Under the pieces are notes generated by a model. That model was not told where the DNA came from. It saw only the letters and a list, made by a program, of their open reading frames with translations, and did no database searches. This document shows, piece after piece, positions 20,463 through 27,423 of a DNA stretch of 64,000 nucleotides. The stretch is from Halomonas sp. 25-S5 (GTDB taxonomy: Bacteria; Pseudomonadota; Gammaproteobacteria; Pseudomonadales; Halomonadaceae): NCBI RefSeq assembly GCF_029889845.1, contig NZ_JARANV010000004.1, forward strand, positions 124,001-188,000, written 5' to 3'. Every line of letters begins with the position of its first letter. Within the stretch, counting starts at the first letter, position 1. The position numbers were made by a program, and so were the translations under genes.

Positions 20463-22667
20463 ATGGAAGAGACACGCGGTCCCGACCGGCAGCCCGACAC
20501 GCCCACGCCTGCGCGGGGCGGCGAGCCCCCCGAGCCGCCCACCCCGCGGCTGAACCAGACCCGCACCGGCATCAAGCCCAAGGCGCTGCCAGACCCGGAG
20601 GCGGACCTGGCCGACCCCGGGCTCTACTTCAACCGCGAGCTCTCCCATCTACAGTTCAACGTCCGGGTCCTGGAACAGGCCCTGGACGAGGCCCATCCGC
20701 TGCTCAACCGGCTGATGTTCCTGCTGATCTTCTCCTCCAACATGGACGAGTTCTTCGAGATACGCGTGGCGGGCCTCAAGAACCAGGTCCTGCTCGACGA
20801 TGACTCCACCGGCGCCGACGGCCGTTCGCCCCGCTCGGTGCTGGCCGAGATCGCCCAGATTGCCCATGCCCAGGTGGCGCGCCAGTACCAGATCCTCAAC
20901 GAGGTCCTGATTCCCGCCCTGGAGGCCCAGCGGCTGCGCTTCCGCCGCCGCGGCGACTGGTCCGAGGCCCAGCGCGCCTGGGTGCGTGACTACTTCGAAA
21001 CCGAGATCATGCCGGTGATCAGCCCCATCGGCCTGGACCCTTCCCACCCCTTCCCGCGCCTGGTCAACAAGAGCCTCAACTTCATCGTCCAGCTGGAGGG
21101 CAAGGACGCCTTCGGCCGCGAGGGAGGCCTGGCCATCCTGCCGGCCCCCCGCTCACTGCCGAGGGTGATCGCCCTGCCCGAGGCGCTTTGCGAGGCGGGC
21201 TTCAGCGAGTACGTCTTCCTCTCCTCGATGATCCATGCCCATGCCGAGGAGGTCTTTCCCGGCATGACGGTCCTCGGCTGCTACCAGTTCCGGCTGACCC
21301 GCAACGCCGACCTCTCCGTGGATCCCGACGAGGTCTCCGACCTCGCCTCGGCGCTGCGCGGCGAGCTGCTGTCGCGGCGCTACGGCAGTGGGGTCCGGCT
21401 GGAGGTGGCCGACAACTGCCCCGACGAGCTGGCCGAGTTCCTGCTCAGGCAGTTCCAGCTCGAGAAAGCGGACCTCTTCCGGGTCAACGGCCCGGTGAAC
21501 CTGACGCGCATGATGTCGGTGCTGGGCGACGTGGAGCGTCCCGAGCTGCTCTACCGCCCCTTCACCCCCGGCCTGCCCAAGTCACTGCGCAAGGCCGACA
21601 GCGTGCTGGCCGCGATCACCGATGGCGACATCCTGCTCCACCACCCCTTCCAGTCCTTCTCGCCGGTGGAGGAGATGCTCGGGGAGGCCGCCCGGGACGC
21701 GGACGTGCTGGCCATCAAGCAGACCCTCTACCGCACCGGCGCCGACTCGCCCATCGTCAACGCCCTGGTCGAAGCCGCCGGCAACGGCAAGGAAGTCACG
21801 GTGGTGATCGAGCTGCGGGCACGCTTCGACGAGGCCGACAACCTGGCCCTGGCCTCGCGCCTTCAGGAAGCCGGGGCCATCGTCATCTACGGGGTGATGG
21901 CCTACAAGACCCACGCCAAGATGATGCACATCGTGCGTCGTGAACGAGGCAAGCTGCGCCACTATGCCCACCTGGGCACCGGCAACTATCACTCGCGGAC
22001 CGCCAAGCTCTACACCGACTACAGCCTGCTCACCGCCGACCCCGTGCTCTGCGCCGACGTGCACAAGGTCTTCCAGCAGCTCTCGGGCATGGGCCGGGCC
22101 CGGCATATCGAGCAGCTGCTGCACGCCCCCTTCACCCTGCACGAGCAGATGGTGGCCCGAATCGACCGGGAGGCCGAGCATGCCCGCAAGGGCAAGCGCG
22201 CCCACCTGATCATCAAGTGCAACTCGCTCACCGAGCCGAAGCTGATCCAGGCCCTCTACCGGGCCTCCCGGGCCGGGGTGGAGTGCGACCTGATCATCCG
22301 CGGCATGTGCTGCCTGCGCCCGGGCATTCCCGGCATCTCGGAGAACATCCGGGTGCGCTCGATCATCGGCCGCTTCCTGGAACACACCCGGGTGTTCCAT
22401 TTCCACAACGATGGCAAGCCGGAGACCTGGGGCTCGAGCGCCGACTTCATGGCGCGCAACATGTTCCATCGGGTGGAGACCTGCTTCCCGCTGCTGGACA
22501 GGAAGCTGGCCGCCCGGGTGCGCAAGGACCTCGAGACCTACCTGGTGGACAACTGCCAGAGCTGGCTGCTGCGCAGCGACGGCCTCTACGTCAAGCAGCA
22601 GCCCGGCGGCGCGGCCCCGATCAGCGCCCAGGAGACCCTGCTCTTCGCCTATGCCGCCAGGGCGTGA
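20463..22667 (+). CDS. ppk1: Polyphosphate kinase 1
   Basis: Reversibly synthesises polyphosphate from ATP. The four-domain PPK1 has its phosphorylated histidine in YKTHAKMMHIVRRE (His484) and the second essential histidine in GRFLEHTRVF (His641), corresponding to His435 and His592 of the E. coli enzyme. The first 40 residues are Pro/Arg-rich and precede the N-terminal domain at YFNRELSHLQFN. It has 734 residues. Its exopolyphosphatase partner ppx is 10 kb away. The stop codon is followed within five bases by heptamer repeat copy D. Confidence 0.96.
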   Translation: MEETRGPDRQPDTPTPARGGEPPEPPTPRLNQTRTGIKPKALPDPEADLADPGLYFNRELSHLQFNVRVLEQALDEAHPLLNRLMFLLIFSSNMDEFFEIRVAGLKNQVLLDDDSTGADGRSPRSVLAEIAQIAHAQVARQYQILNEVLIPALEAQRLRFRRRGDWSEAQRAWVRDYFETEIMPVISPIGLDPSHPFPRLVNKSLNFIVQLEGKDAFGREGGLAILPAPRSLPRVIALPEALCEAGFSEYVFLSSMIHAHAEEVFPGMTVLGCYQFRLTRNADLSVDPDEVSDLASALRGELLSRRYGSGVRLEVADNCPDELAEFLLRQFQLEKADLFRVNGPVNLTRMMSVLGDVERPELLYRPFTPGLPKSLRKADSVLAAITDGDILLHHPFQSFSPVEEMLGEAARDADVLAIKQTLYRTGADSPIVNALVEAAGNGKEVTVVIELRARFDEADNLALASRLQEAGAIVIYGVMAYKTHAKMMHIVRRERGKLRHYAHLGTGNYHSRTAKLYTDYSLLTADPVLCADVHKVFQQLSGMGRARHIEQLLHAPFTLHEQMVARIDREAEHARKGKRAHLIIKCNSLTEPKLIQALYRASRAGVECDLIIRGMCCLRPGIPGISENIRVRSIIGRFLEHTRVFHFHNDGKPETWGSSADFMARNMFHRVETCFPLLDRKLAARVRKDLETYLVDNCQSWLLRSDGLYVKQQPGGAAPISAQETLLFAYAARA

Positions 22668-22672
22668 GCGAA

Positions 22673-22820
22673 GCTGGAAGCTGGAAGCTGGAAGCTGGAA
22701 GCTGGAAGCTGGAAGACAGCAGGATCTCGGAAAGCAGAAACCAACACCCCCGCAGCTGAGCTGCGGGGGTGTTCTTCTTCAAGCTTCCAGGCGCGAAGCG
22801 CCGCTCTTCCAGCTTTCGGC
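22673..22820. repeat. Heptamer repeat element, copy D
   Basis: Six perfect tandem GCTGGAA units run 22673-22714. The opposing arm, on the minus strand from 22820, has GCCGAAA, GCTGGAA, then a GC hairpin (GGCGCTTCGCGCC) and a degenerate tail GGAAGCTTGAAG. A separate intrinsic terminator sits between the arms. It separates ppk1 from convergent phoX. Confidence 0.8.
22743..22780 (+). terminator. Intrinsic terminator between ppk1 and phoX
   Basis: A 14-bp perfect stem, AACACCCCCGCAGC / GCTGCGGGGGTGTT, has a TGA loop (22743-22773). In the plus direction it is followed by CTTCTTC. It is embedded in heptamer repeat copy D and probably stops transcription from ppk1; being symmetric, it may also act on phoX transcripts. 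Confidence 0.85.
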
Positions 22821-22825
22821 TTTCT

Positions 22826-24976
22826 TTACACGGCGATCTGACCGCCGTCTTCCCTCTGGATCACCACCGTGGAAGCCCGCGGGCGAACGCTGCCTTCAGT
22901 GGTATGGGTGGCATCCTCGGATGCCGGCCAGTTGCCCGGGTGCTGGATGTTGATGAACAGCGCGGTCTTGTCCGGCGTGGCGAAGATGCCGGTCACCTCG
23001 GAGCCGTTGGGCCCCACGGCGAAGCGCTTGAGCTGCTGCTGGTTGCCGGCGTTGACCACCGCGGCACCGTCACCCGTTTCCAGGCCGTTGGGCACCACCG
23101 CCAGGACCTGATCGTTGGTGTCGTCGGCAACACCCGCGTAGCCGTTGTCGGTCTGGATCCACAGGATGCCATCGCCGTTGCCACGATCGTCGTACCAGAG
23201 GCCGTCGGGGCTGGCGAACTGGTTGAGCTCGGTCAGGCCGGAGAAATTGTCGGCATCCGACGCGGCGGCACCGAACACGAACACCTCCCAGTCGAAACGG
23301 GCGACGTCATCGCCATCCCGCCAGCGAATGACCTGGCCGGCACCGTTCTCGGCACGCGGGTTGGGGGCGTTGACCGGTGCGGTGGCGAAGCCCACGCCTG
23401 TCTCGGTGACGTCGCTGCCACCGTTGGTGTAGGTGGGCTCGCTACCCTCGGCGGTGCGCTGACTGTTGTTGGTCAGGGTCATGTAGACATCGCCCGAGGT
23501 CGGGTCCACGGCGCCCCACTCGGGACGGTCCATGGGCGTCGCGCCCATCAGGTCGGCGGCATCACAGGTGTGGATGAGGATGCCGGCCGTGTCATCGGCC
23601 GCCAGGCTCAGGGCCTCGTGCAGGAGCCGGCCATCGCGGGTCCTGGCAGCCGGGGTCAGCGGCAGCCACTCGCCGCGGCCGTCGGCATCGAAGCGCGCCA
23701 CGTACAGGGTGCCCTCATCCAGGTACTTGGCGCCGATCGCCAGGCGGTCGATATTGGCGCCCGGGCGGTTGGCATCGGCGGGACTCCAGGTCGCCCTGGA
23801 GACATACTTGTAGATGTACTCGTTGCGCGAGTCGTGGCCGGAGTAGAAGACCACCGGCTCGCCCGGCACCAGCTTGCCCAGCCAGCAGCCTTCGTGGCGG
23901 AAGCGGCCCATGGCGGTGCGCTTGACGGCGCGGCGGCTGCCGTCGTAGGGGTCGACCTCGACCTGATAGCCGTAGGTACGGGCCTCGTTGCGGTAGTCGC
24001 CGGTGGCGTCGGCGGCGTGAGGGGTGGTGTCGAAGCGCGCGAACTCGTCGCTCTGCTCGACGGCATCGCCGGCGGCGGTCTCCCAGCCATAGCGGCCGCG
24101 GCCGCTGGCGATCCCCAGACGCTCATCGTCCAGCTGGCGGTCGGCGTTGCGCACGAAGTAGCCGGGCCAGTTCTCCTCGCAGGCCAGGTAGGTGCCCCAG
24201 GGCGTATAGCCGTTGCCGCAGTTGTTGGAGGTCCCGCGCGCCAGCAGACCCTCCGGGGAAAACTTCGTCCTGGCATAGTCGCTGCCAGCCACCGGGCCGC
24301 CGAGTTCCATTGCAGAGGCGTTGGTAATGCGGCGGTTGTAGGGTGAGTCGACCACGTGGGTCCAGCGGCCATCGGCCTGCTTCTTCACGTGCACGACGGC
24401 GACACCATGGGCATTGATCTCGGTGCGCACCTCGTCGGCCGGCCTCTGGCCCTCATCGGCATTGGTCGGGCCACCCTGGGGCGCCCAGAGGGCGCTCTGA
24501 TCGATGTACTCGTGGTTGATGGCGAGCAGGAATTCCCGGGACTCGCTGCCCTTGTTCAGCGGAAAATGGTACATGCCGTCGTGGTGCATCCCGAGGGCGT
24601 TGGCCTGGATCTCCGGGGTCATCTCGAGATCCTCGCGCCACTCGGGAACGTCACTGGTGAGCCGCGCGCCCCAGGGAATCAGCACCTGGGCCGTATAGCC
24701 CTCGGGCACCACGACGCCATCGAGTTTCGCGCCACGAATGGACTCGAACGCCAGCGTCAGGGGCTTCTTTCCCGGCGCGCTGGCGCCCTTTATGCCGGTT
24801 CGGGCATCCGAGCCGGCCATGGCGCTCGCCGCGCCGAATCCCATCACCGACACGGCGGCGAGGCCCAGGCCACCCCGCATCATGTCACGACGCGACACGT
24901 GCTTGCCCAGAACGGAAGAAAATGGCTCGTTCCCGCTGCGGTTGAAGTTACGATGATCCTCGATTTCCTTGCTCAT
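22826..24976 (-). CDS. phoX: PhoX-family alkaline phosphatase, Tat-exported
   Basis: Periplasmic or secreted calcium/iron-dependent phosphomonoesterase of the PhoX type (DUF839), 716 residues. The N-terminus carries a twin-arginine signal, SRRDMMRGGLGLAAVSVMG (Arg29-Arg30), with cleavage likely near Ala-Met-Ala around residue 53. Beta-propeller segments include WGTYLACEENWPGYF, GRFRHEGCWLG and FINIQHPGNWPASEDA, the last typical of PhoX near the C-terminus. GAGGTG lies upstream of ATG 24976. A PhoB-type promoter sits about 60-95 bases upstream. Export by tatABC is inferred from the signal. Confidence 0.92.
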   Translation of the reverse strand: MSKEIEDHRNFNRSGNEPFSSVLGKHVSRRDMMRGGLGLAAVSVMGFGAASAMAGSDARTGIKGASAPGKKPLTLAFESIRGAKLDGVVVPEGYTAQVLIPWGARLTSDVPEWREDLEMTPEIQANALGMHHDGMYHFPLNKGSESREFLLAINHEYIDQSALWAPQGGPTNADEGQRPADEVRTEINAHGVAVVHVKKQADGRWTHVVDSPYNRRITNASAMELGGPVAGSDYARTKFSPEGLLARGTSNNCGNGYTPWGTYLACEENWPGYFVRNADRQLDDERLGIASGRGRYGWETAAGDAVEQSDEFARFDTTPHAADATGDYRNEARTYGYQVEVDPYDGSRRAVKRTAMGRFRHEGCWLGKLVPGEPVVFYSGHDSRNEYIYKYVSRATWSPADANRPGANIDRLAIGAKYLDEGTLYVARFDADGRGEWLPLTPAARTRDGRLLHEALSLAADDTAGILIHTCDAADLMGATPMDRPEWGAVDPTSGDVYMTLTNNSQRTAEGSEPTYTNGGSDVTETGVGFATAPVNAPNPRAENGAGQVIRWRDGDDVARFDWEVFVFGAAASDADNFSGLTELNQFASPDGLWYDDRGNGDGILWIQTDNGYAGVADDTNDQVLAVVPNGLETGDGAAVVNAGNQQQLKRFAVGPNGSEVTGIFATPDKTALFINIQHPGNWPASEDATHTTEGSVRPRASTVVIQREDGGQIAV

Positions 24977-25036
24977 GATCCTGCACCTCGGCGAGTTGAT
25001 GACGGCCGACAGGCCACCTTGTCGATACCGAGCTCC

Positions 25037-25070
25037 AGACTAGAGAAGGGAGTTGACAAAAATGTGAAGG
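25037..25070 (-). promoter_or_regulatory. Pho box and -10 element upstream of phoX
   Basis: On the minus strand CCTTCACATTTTTGTCAA (25070-25053) matches the 18-base PhoB consensus CTGTCATAAATCTGTCAC at 12 of 18 positions. It is followed after exactly 10 bases by a -10-like TAGTCT (25042-25037), the geometry of PhoB-activated promoters, where the box replaces the -35. Confidence 0.65.
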
Positions 25071-25077
25071 CTTGCCG

Positions 25078-25590
25078 TCAACCCCTGCGGAACGCCTCGA
25101 GGTCGTGGAGATCGAGCCCGGATACGCGCTCGGGCAGGCCATGCTCGCGACGAGCGGCGCGCACCACCTCGCGCTCGGCGAGCAGTTCGGCATCGTCGTC
25201 CAGGGTGCGGCCGTTGAGCTCGGCGAGCTGGGCCATGCCCTGGTGGTAGAAGGCGAGCACCGCCAGCGCCGTGTCGTGGCCCTCTGCCATGCCGCGGCGC
25301 AGCGCTGGCAGGTAGCCGCTGACCCGGGACAGCCGGTGCTTGAGCTGCCAGACATAGCGCATCTCGGTCATCCAGGGGCGCTCGCGCAGCACCACGAACA
25401 CCAGGCTGGTCGCGACCAGCCCCAGCAGCACGCCCAGTACGTTTAACCAGAAACCGCCATCGAAGGCAGCCTGCAGCAGCTGCGAGAACACCAGCCCGCA
25501 GACGATCAGCTGGCCGGCCATGGCCAGGCTGATCAGCTTGCCCTTGCGGCGATAGGCCTCGGGGTCGTGGTCTTCGAACTGGAACGGCAT
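25078..25590 (-). CDS. DUF3087 family membrane protein
   Basis: A 170-residue protein of unknown function that resembles the DUF3087 family of gammaproteobacteria. The N-terminus is MPFQFEDHDPEAYRRKGK. Two membrane helices follow at about residues 19-41 and 47-68, then a soluble C-terminal domain with RPWMTEMRYVWQLK, a segment I associate with this family. ATG at 25590 has GGAGG nearby and is preferred to the upstream start at 25626. It lies downstream of the DAHP synthase with a 66-base gap. No function can be assigned. Confidence 0.75.
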   Translation of the reverse strand: MPFQFEDHDPEAYRRKGKLISLAMAGQLIVCGLVFSQLLQAAFDGGFWLNVLGVLLGLVATSLVFVVLRERPWMTEMRYVWQLKHRLSRVSGYLPALRRGMAEGHDTALAVLAFYHQGMAQLAELNGRTLDDDAELLAEREVVRAARREHGLPERVSGLDLHDLEAFRRG

Positions 25591-25656
25591 GGGCCCTCCG
25601 GGCGGCGAGTCGGCAATCGACGACATTATCCCGACATCGCCCCCCGCGGTACAGGG

Positions 25657-26721
25657 CTAACGCAGACGCTCCGCGGCCGTGAGCAGCAGGTGCTCGGTGG
25701 TCTCCCAGCCGATGCAGGCGTCGGTGACCGAGACCCCATGGCGCAGCCGGCCCGGATCCAGCGGCTGCTTGCCCTCGTGGAGATGGCTCTCCAGCATCAG
25801 CCCCGCCAGCGCCGTCTCGCCGGCCTGGCGCTGGGCCAGCACGTCGAGCAGCACCTCGCTCTGGCGGCGGTGGTCCTTGCGGGCGTTGGCGTGGCTGCAG
25901 TCGACCATCAGCCGCGGCGACAGGCCGGCGTCCTCCAGGGCGTGGCGCGCCGCCTGGACATGGGCGGCCTGGTAGTTGGGCTCGCCGTAGCCGCCGCGCA
26001 GCACCAGCTGGGTGTGCGGGTTGCCGTCGGTCTCCGCCACCACCGGGCGCCCGTCCTCATCCAGCCCGAAGTGGCTGTGCGGATGCGCCGCGGCGCGCAT
26101 GGCGTCCAGTGCCACGCCGATGTCGCCGCCGGTAGCGTTCTTGAAGCCCACCGCCGCATCGAGGCCGCTGGCCAGCTCGCGGTGCAGCTGCGACTCGGTG
26201 GTGCGGGCCCCGATGGCCACCCAGGAGAGCAGGTCCTCCAGGTAGGGCGCCAGCATGGGCTGCAGCAACTCGGTGGCCACCGGCAAGCCCAGCTCGGCCA
26301 CCTCGCGCATCAGCCGACGCGATACCTCGAGGCCGCGGGCCATATCGTCTGAACCATCCAGATCGGGATCATAGGCCAGTCCCTTCCAGCCCACGGTGGT
26401 GCGCGGCTTCTCCACGTAGACGCGCATTACCGGCAGCAACCGGTCCTCGACCTGGGGCGCCAGGGCGGCCAGGCGGCGGGCGTACGCCAGGGCCGCCTCG
26501 GGATCGTGGATGGAGCAGGGGCCGACCACCACCAGCAGGCGGCCGTCGTGGCCGGCGAGGATCTCGTGGATGGCCTGGCGCTGGGCCTCGATCCGGGCCG
26601 CCAGCTCGGGAGAAAGCGGCAGCTCGCGGCGCAACTCACCGGGGGTGGGCAGCGGCCGGGCCGGGTTGGCGGCACGGCGCAGGGGCTCGGTCAGGGGGGC
26701 GGCAGCAAGGGAAGCGTTCAT
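25657..26721 (-). CDS. aroG: 3-deoxy-7-phosphoheptulonate (DAHP) synthase, class I alpha (AroF/G/H type)
   Basis: First committed enzyme of the shikimate pathway, joining erythrose 4-phosphate and PEP; cytoplasmic. Motifs: VVVGPCSIHDP near residue 65, VYVEKPRTTVGWKGLAYDP (substrate Lys/Arg), and LMVDCSHANARKDHR (metal His). At 354 residues it has AroG/AroF length. Which aromatic amino acid inhibits it cannot be read off reliably, so the symbol denotes the family. The weak ribosome site (GGAG eleven bases before ATG) lies inside the end of a 52-codon leader ORF whose stop is only seven bases away. The upstream region looks like an attenuator sensing Tyr/Trp/Phe. Confidence 0.94.
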   Translation of the reverse strand: MNASLAAAPLTEPLRRAANPARPLPTPGELRRELPLSPELAARIEAQRQAIHEILAGHDGRLLVVVGPCSIHDPEAALAYARRLAALAPQVEDRLLPVMRVYVEKPRTTVGWKGLAYDPDLDGSDDMARGLEVSRRLMREVAELGLPVATELLQPMLAPYLEDLLSWVAIGARTTESQLHRELASGLDAAVGFKNATGGDIGVALDAMRAAAHPHSHFGLDEDGRPVVAETDGNPHTQLVLRGGYGEPNYQAAHVQAARHALEDAGLSPRLMVDCSHANARKDHRRQSEVLLDVLAQRQAGETALAGLMLESHLHEGKQPLDPGRLRHGVSVTDACIGWETTEHLLLTAAERLR

Positions 26722-26728
26722 GGCGTCA

Positions 26729-26887
26729 TCAACTCCGGGTAGCGGTCATACATCGTGTCGGTCGGGTGCCACCGATCTCGCTACGGCCGGGCGTGGCGGA
26801 GTGAGCCGACCGCAGCTCGCTAAATCGCCAGTAGCCGTAATAACCCGCGAAGCCTGGGGTCTGGCGGATGGCGATGGATGCGATCAT
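26729..26887 (-). CDS. Putative second leader peptide (YYGYWRF) upstream of aroG
   Basis: A 52-codon ORF starting at ATG 26887 with AGGAG seven bases upstream, a strong ribosome site. The peptide begins MIASIAIRQTPGFAGYYGYW and continues RFSEL, so residues 13-22 hold F, YY, YW and F. The stop (26729-26731) is seven bases before the aroG ATG, and the aroG ribosome site lies within the ORF, so translational coupling is expected. The C-terminal part has no recognisable domain. It could be a small functional protein, but the aromatic cluster, position and partner gene argue for a regulatory leader. Confidence 0.65.
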   Translation of the reverse strand: MIASIAIRQTPGFAGYYGYWRFSELRSAHSATPGRSEIGGTRPTRCMTATRS

Positions 26888-26933
26888 GGTCTCTCTCCTG
26901 GATATCATCTGTGTGGTCGTGTGGTGTGAAACG

Positions 26934-27000
26934 CAGAACCCCCGGGCGGGGCTGCCGTCCGGGGGTTCTGGCGGAGGCGGCCCTGGTGGGGAGTGCCTCC
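26934..27000 (-). promoter_or_regulatory. Attenuator hairpins between the two aro leader peptides
   Basis: Read on the minus strand, a hairpin GGAGGC...GCCTCC (27000-26973) is followed directly by a strong stem CAGAACCCCCGG / CCGGGGGTTCTG (26970-26934, 12 bp). The latter is followed by CGTTTC, a poor T-tract. The stretch CCGGGG just after the Trp/Phe codons of leader 1 can pair with CCCCGG in the 5' arm of the strong stem. That would be a possible antiterminator. Confidence 0.6.
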
Positions 27001-27020
27001 GGCGATGTCGCGTCTTGCGC

Positions 27021-27146
27021 TCAGGACATGGCCACGGGCACCCCGGGGATAAACCAGTAGCCAAACCAATAGCCGCGCACTGCGAACGCCCCACTGCCAT
27101 TGCGGGCAACGCGAAAAGCGGGCTGTGTGCGGTGAATCATGGTCAT
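27021..27146 (-). CDS. Putative aromatic leader peptide 1 (YWFGYWF)
   Basis: A 41-codon ORF read on the minus strand from ATG 27146 to TGA 27021, with AGGAG six bases upstream. The peptide starts MTMIHRTQPAFRVARNG and contains GYWFGYWF at residues 25-32: two Tyr, two Trp and two Phe codons within seven positions. It begins about 18 bases after the predicted transcription start and is followed by a terminator-like hairpin. This is the layout of trp, phe and his attenuators. No membrane or enzymatic domain is present. The first of several genes ahead of a DAHP synthase, it fits sensing of charged aromatic tRNAs. Confidence 0.7.
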   Translation of the reverse strand: MTMIHRTQPAFRVARNGSGAFAVRGYWFGYWFIPGVPVAMS

Positions 27147-27170
27147 GGGTCGCTCCTGAGGTCTCGTCTC

Positions 27171-27199
27171 ATCCTGCCGCATTGCCACATGCCTGGCAA
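27171..27199 (-). promoter_or_regulatory. Promoter and dyad upstream of the aro leader
   Basis: Minus-strand TTGCCA (27194-27199), 17-base spacer, CAGGAT (27171-27176); the -35 matches 5 of 6. The -35 is one arm of an exact dyad TTGCCA-N6-TGGCAA (27182-27199), an operator-like arrangement with the 6-6-6 geometry of a TyrR box but not its sequence. Initiation here would give an 18-base leader before peptide 1. Confidence 0.5.
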
Positions 27200-27210
27200 G
27201 GGCCGGCCGC

Positions 27211-27339
27211 TCAGCCGGCGAACAGCTGCAACCAGCCGATGGTGGCCGGCAGGCAGCTCATGGCCACCAGCACCACCAAGCCCAGCACCACCGACAGCAG
27301 GCCGCTGTCGTCCTTGAAGTTCGTGTCGTGTCCCGCCAT
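27211..27339 (-). CDS. Small single-pass membrane protein (42 residues)
   Basis: ORF from ATG 27339 with GGAGGAG six bases upstream to TGA at 27211. The sequence starts MAGHDTNFKDDSGLLSVVLG and continues as one hydrophobic helix to about residue 40 (LVVLVAMSCLPATIGWL), ending LFAG. The composition and ribosome site look like a genuine small membrane protein. It lies between folM and the aro leader promoter on the same strand. I do not recognise a family. Confidence 0.6.
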   Translation of the reverse strand: MAGHDTNFKDDSGLLSVVLGLVVLVAMSCLPATIGWLQLFAG

Positions 27340-27423
27340 GTGTCACTCCTCCGGATCGTGTCAGGGTAGGACCGCATTCTAGCGAAGATGTCGCCACACG
27401 GCACGGCACCGATGGTCGCAGAC

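Noticed and set aside
22673..22714. Tandem repeats considered as a CRISPR array
   Set aside because: Units are 7 bases, contiguous, without unique spacers, and no cas genes are present.
27182..27199. TTGCCA-N6-TGGCAA as a TyrR or TrpR operator
   Set aside because: The spacing fits a TyrR box, but the half-sites differ from TGTAAA/TTTACA, and the TrpR consensus is not matched. It is kept only as an unnamed dyad.
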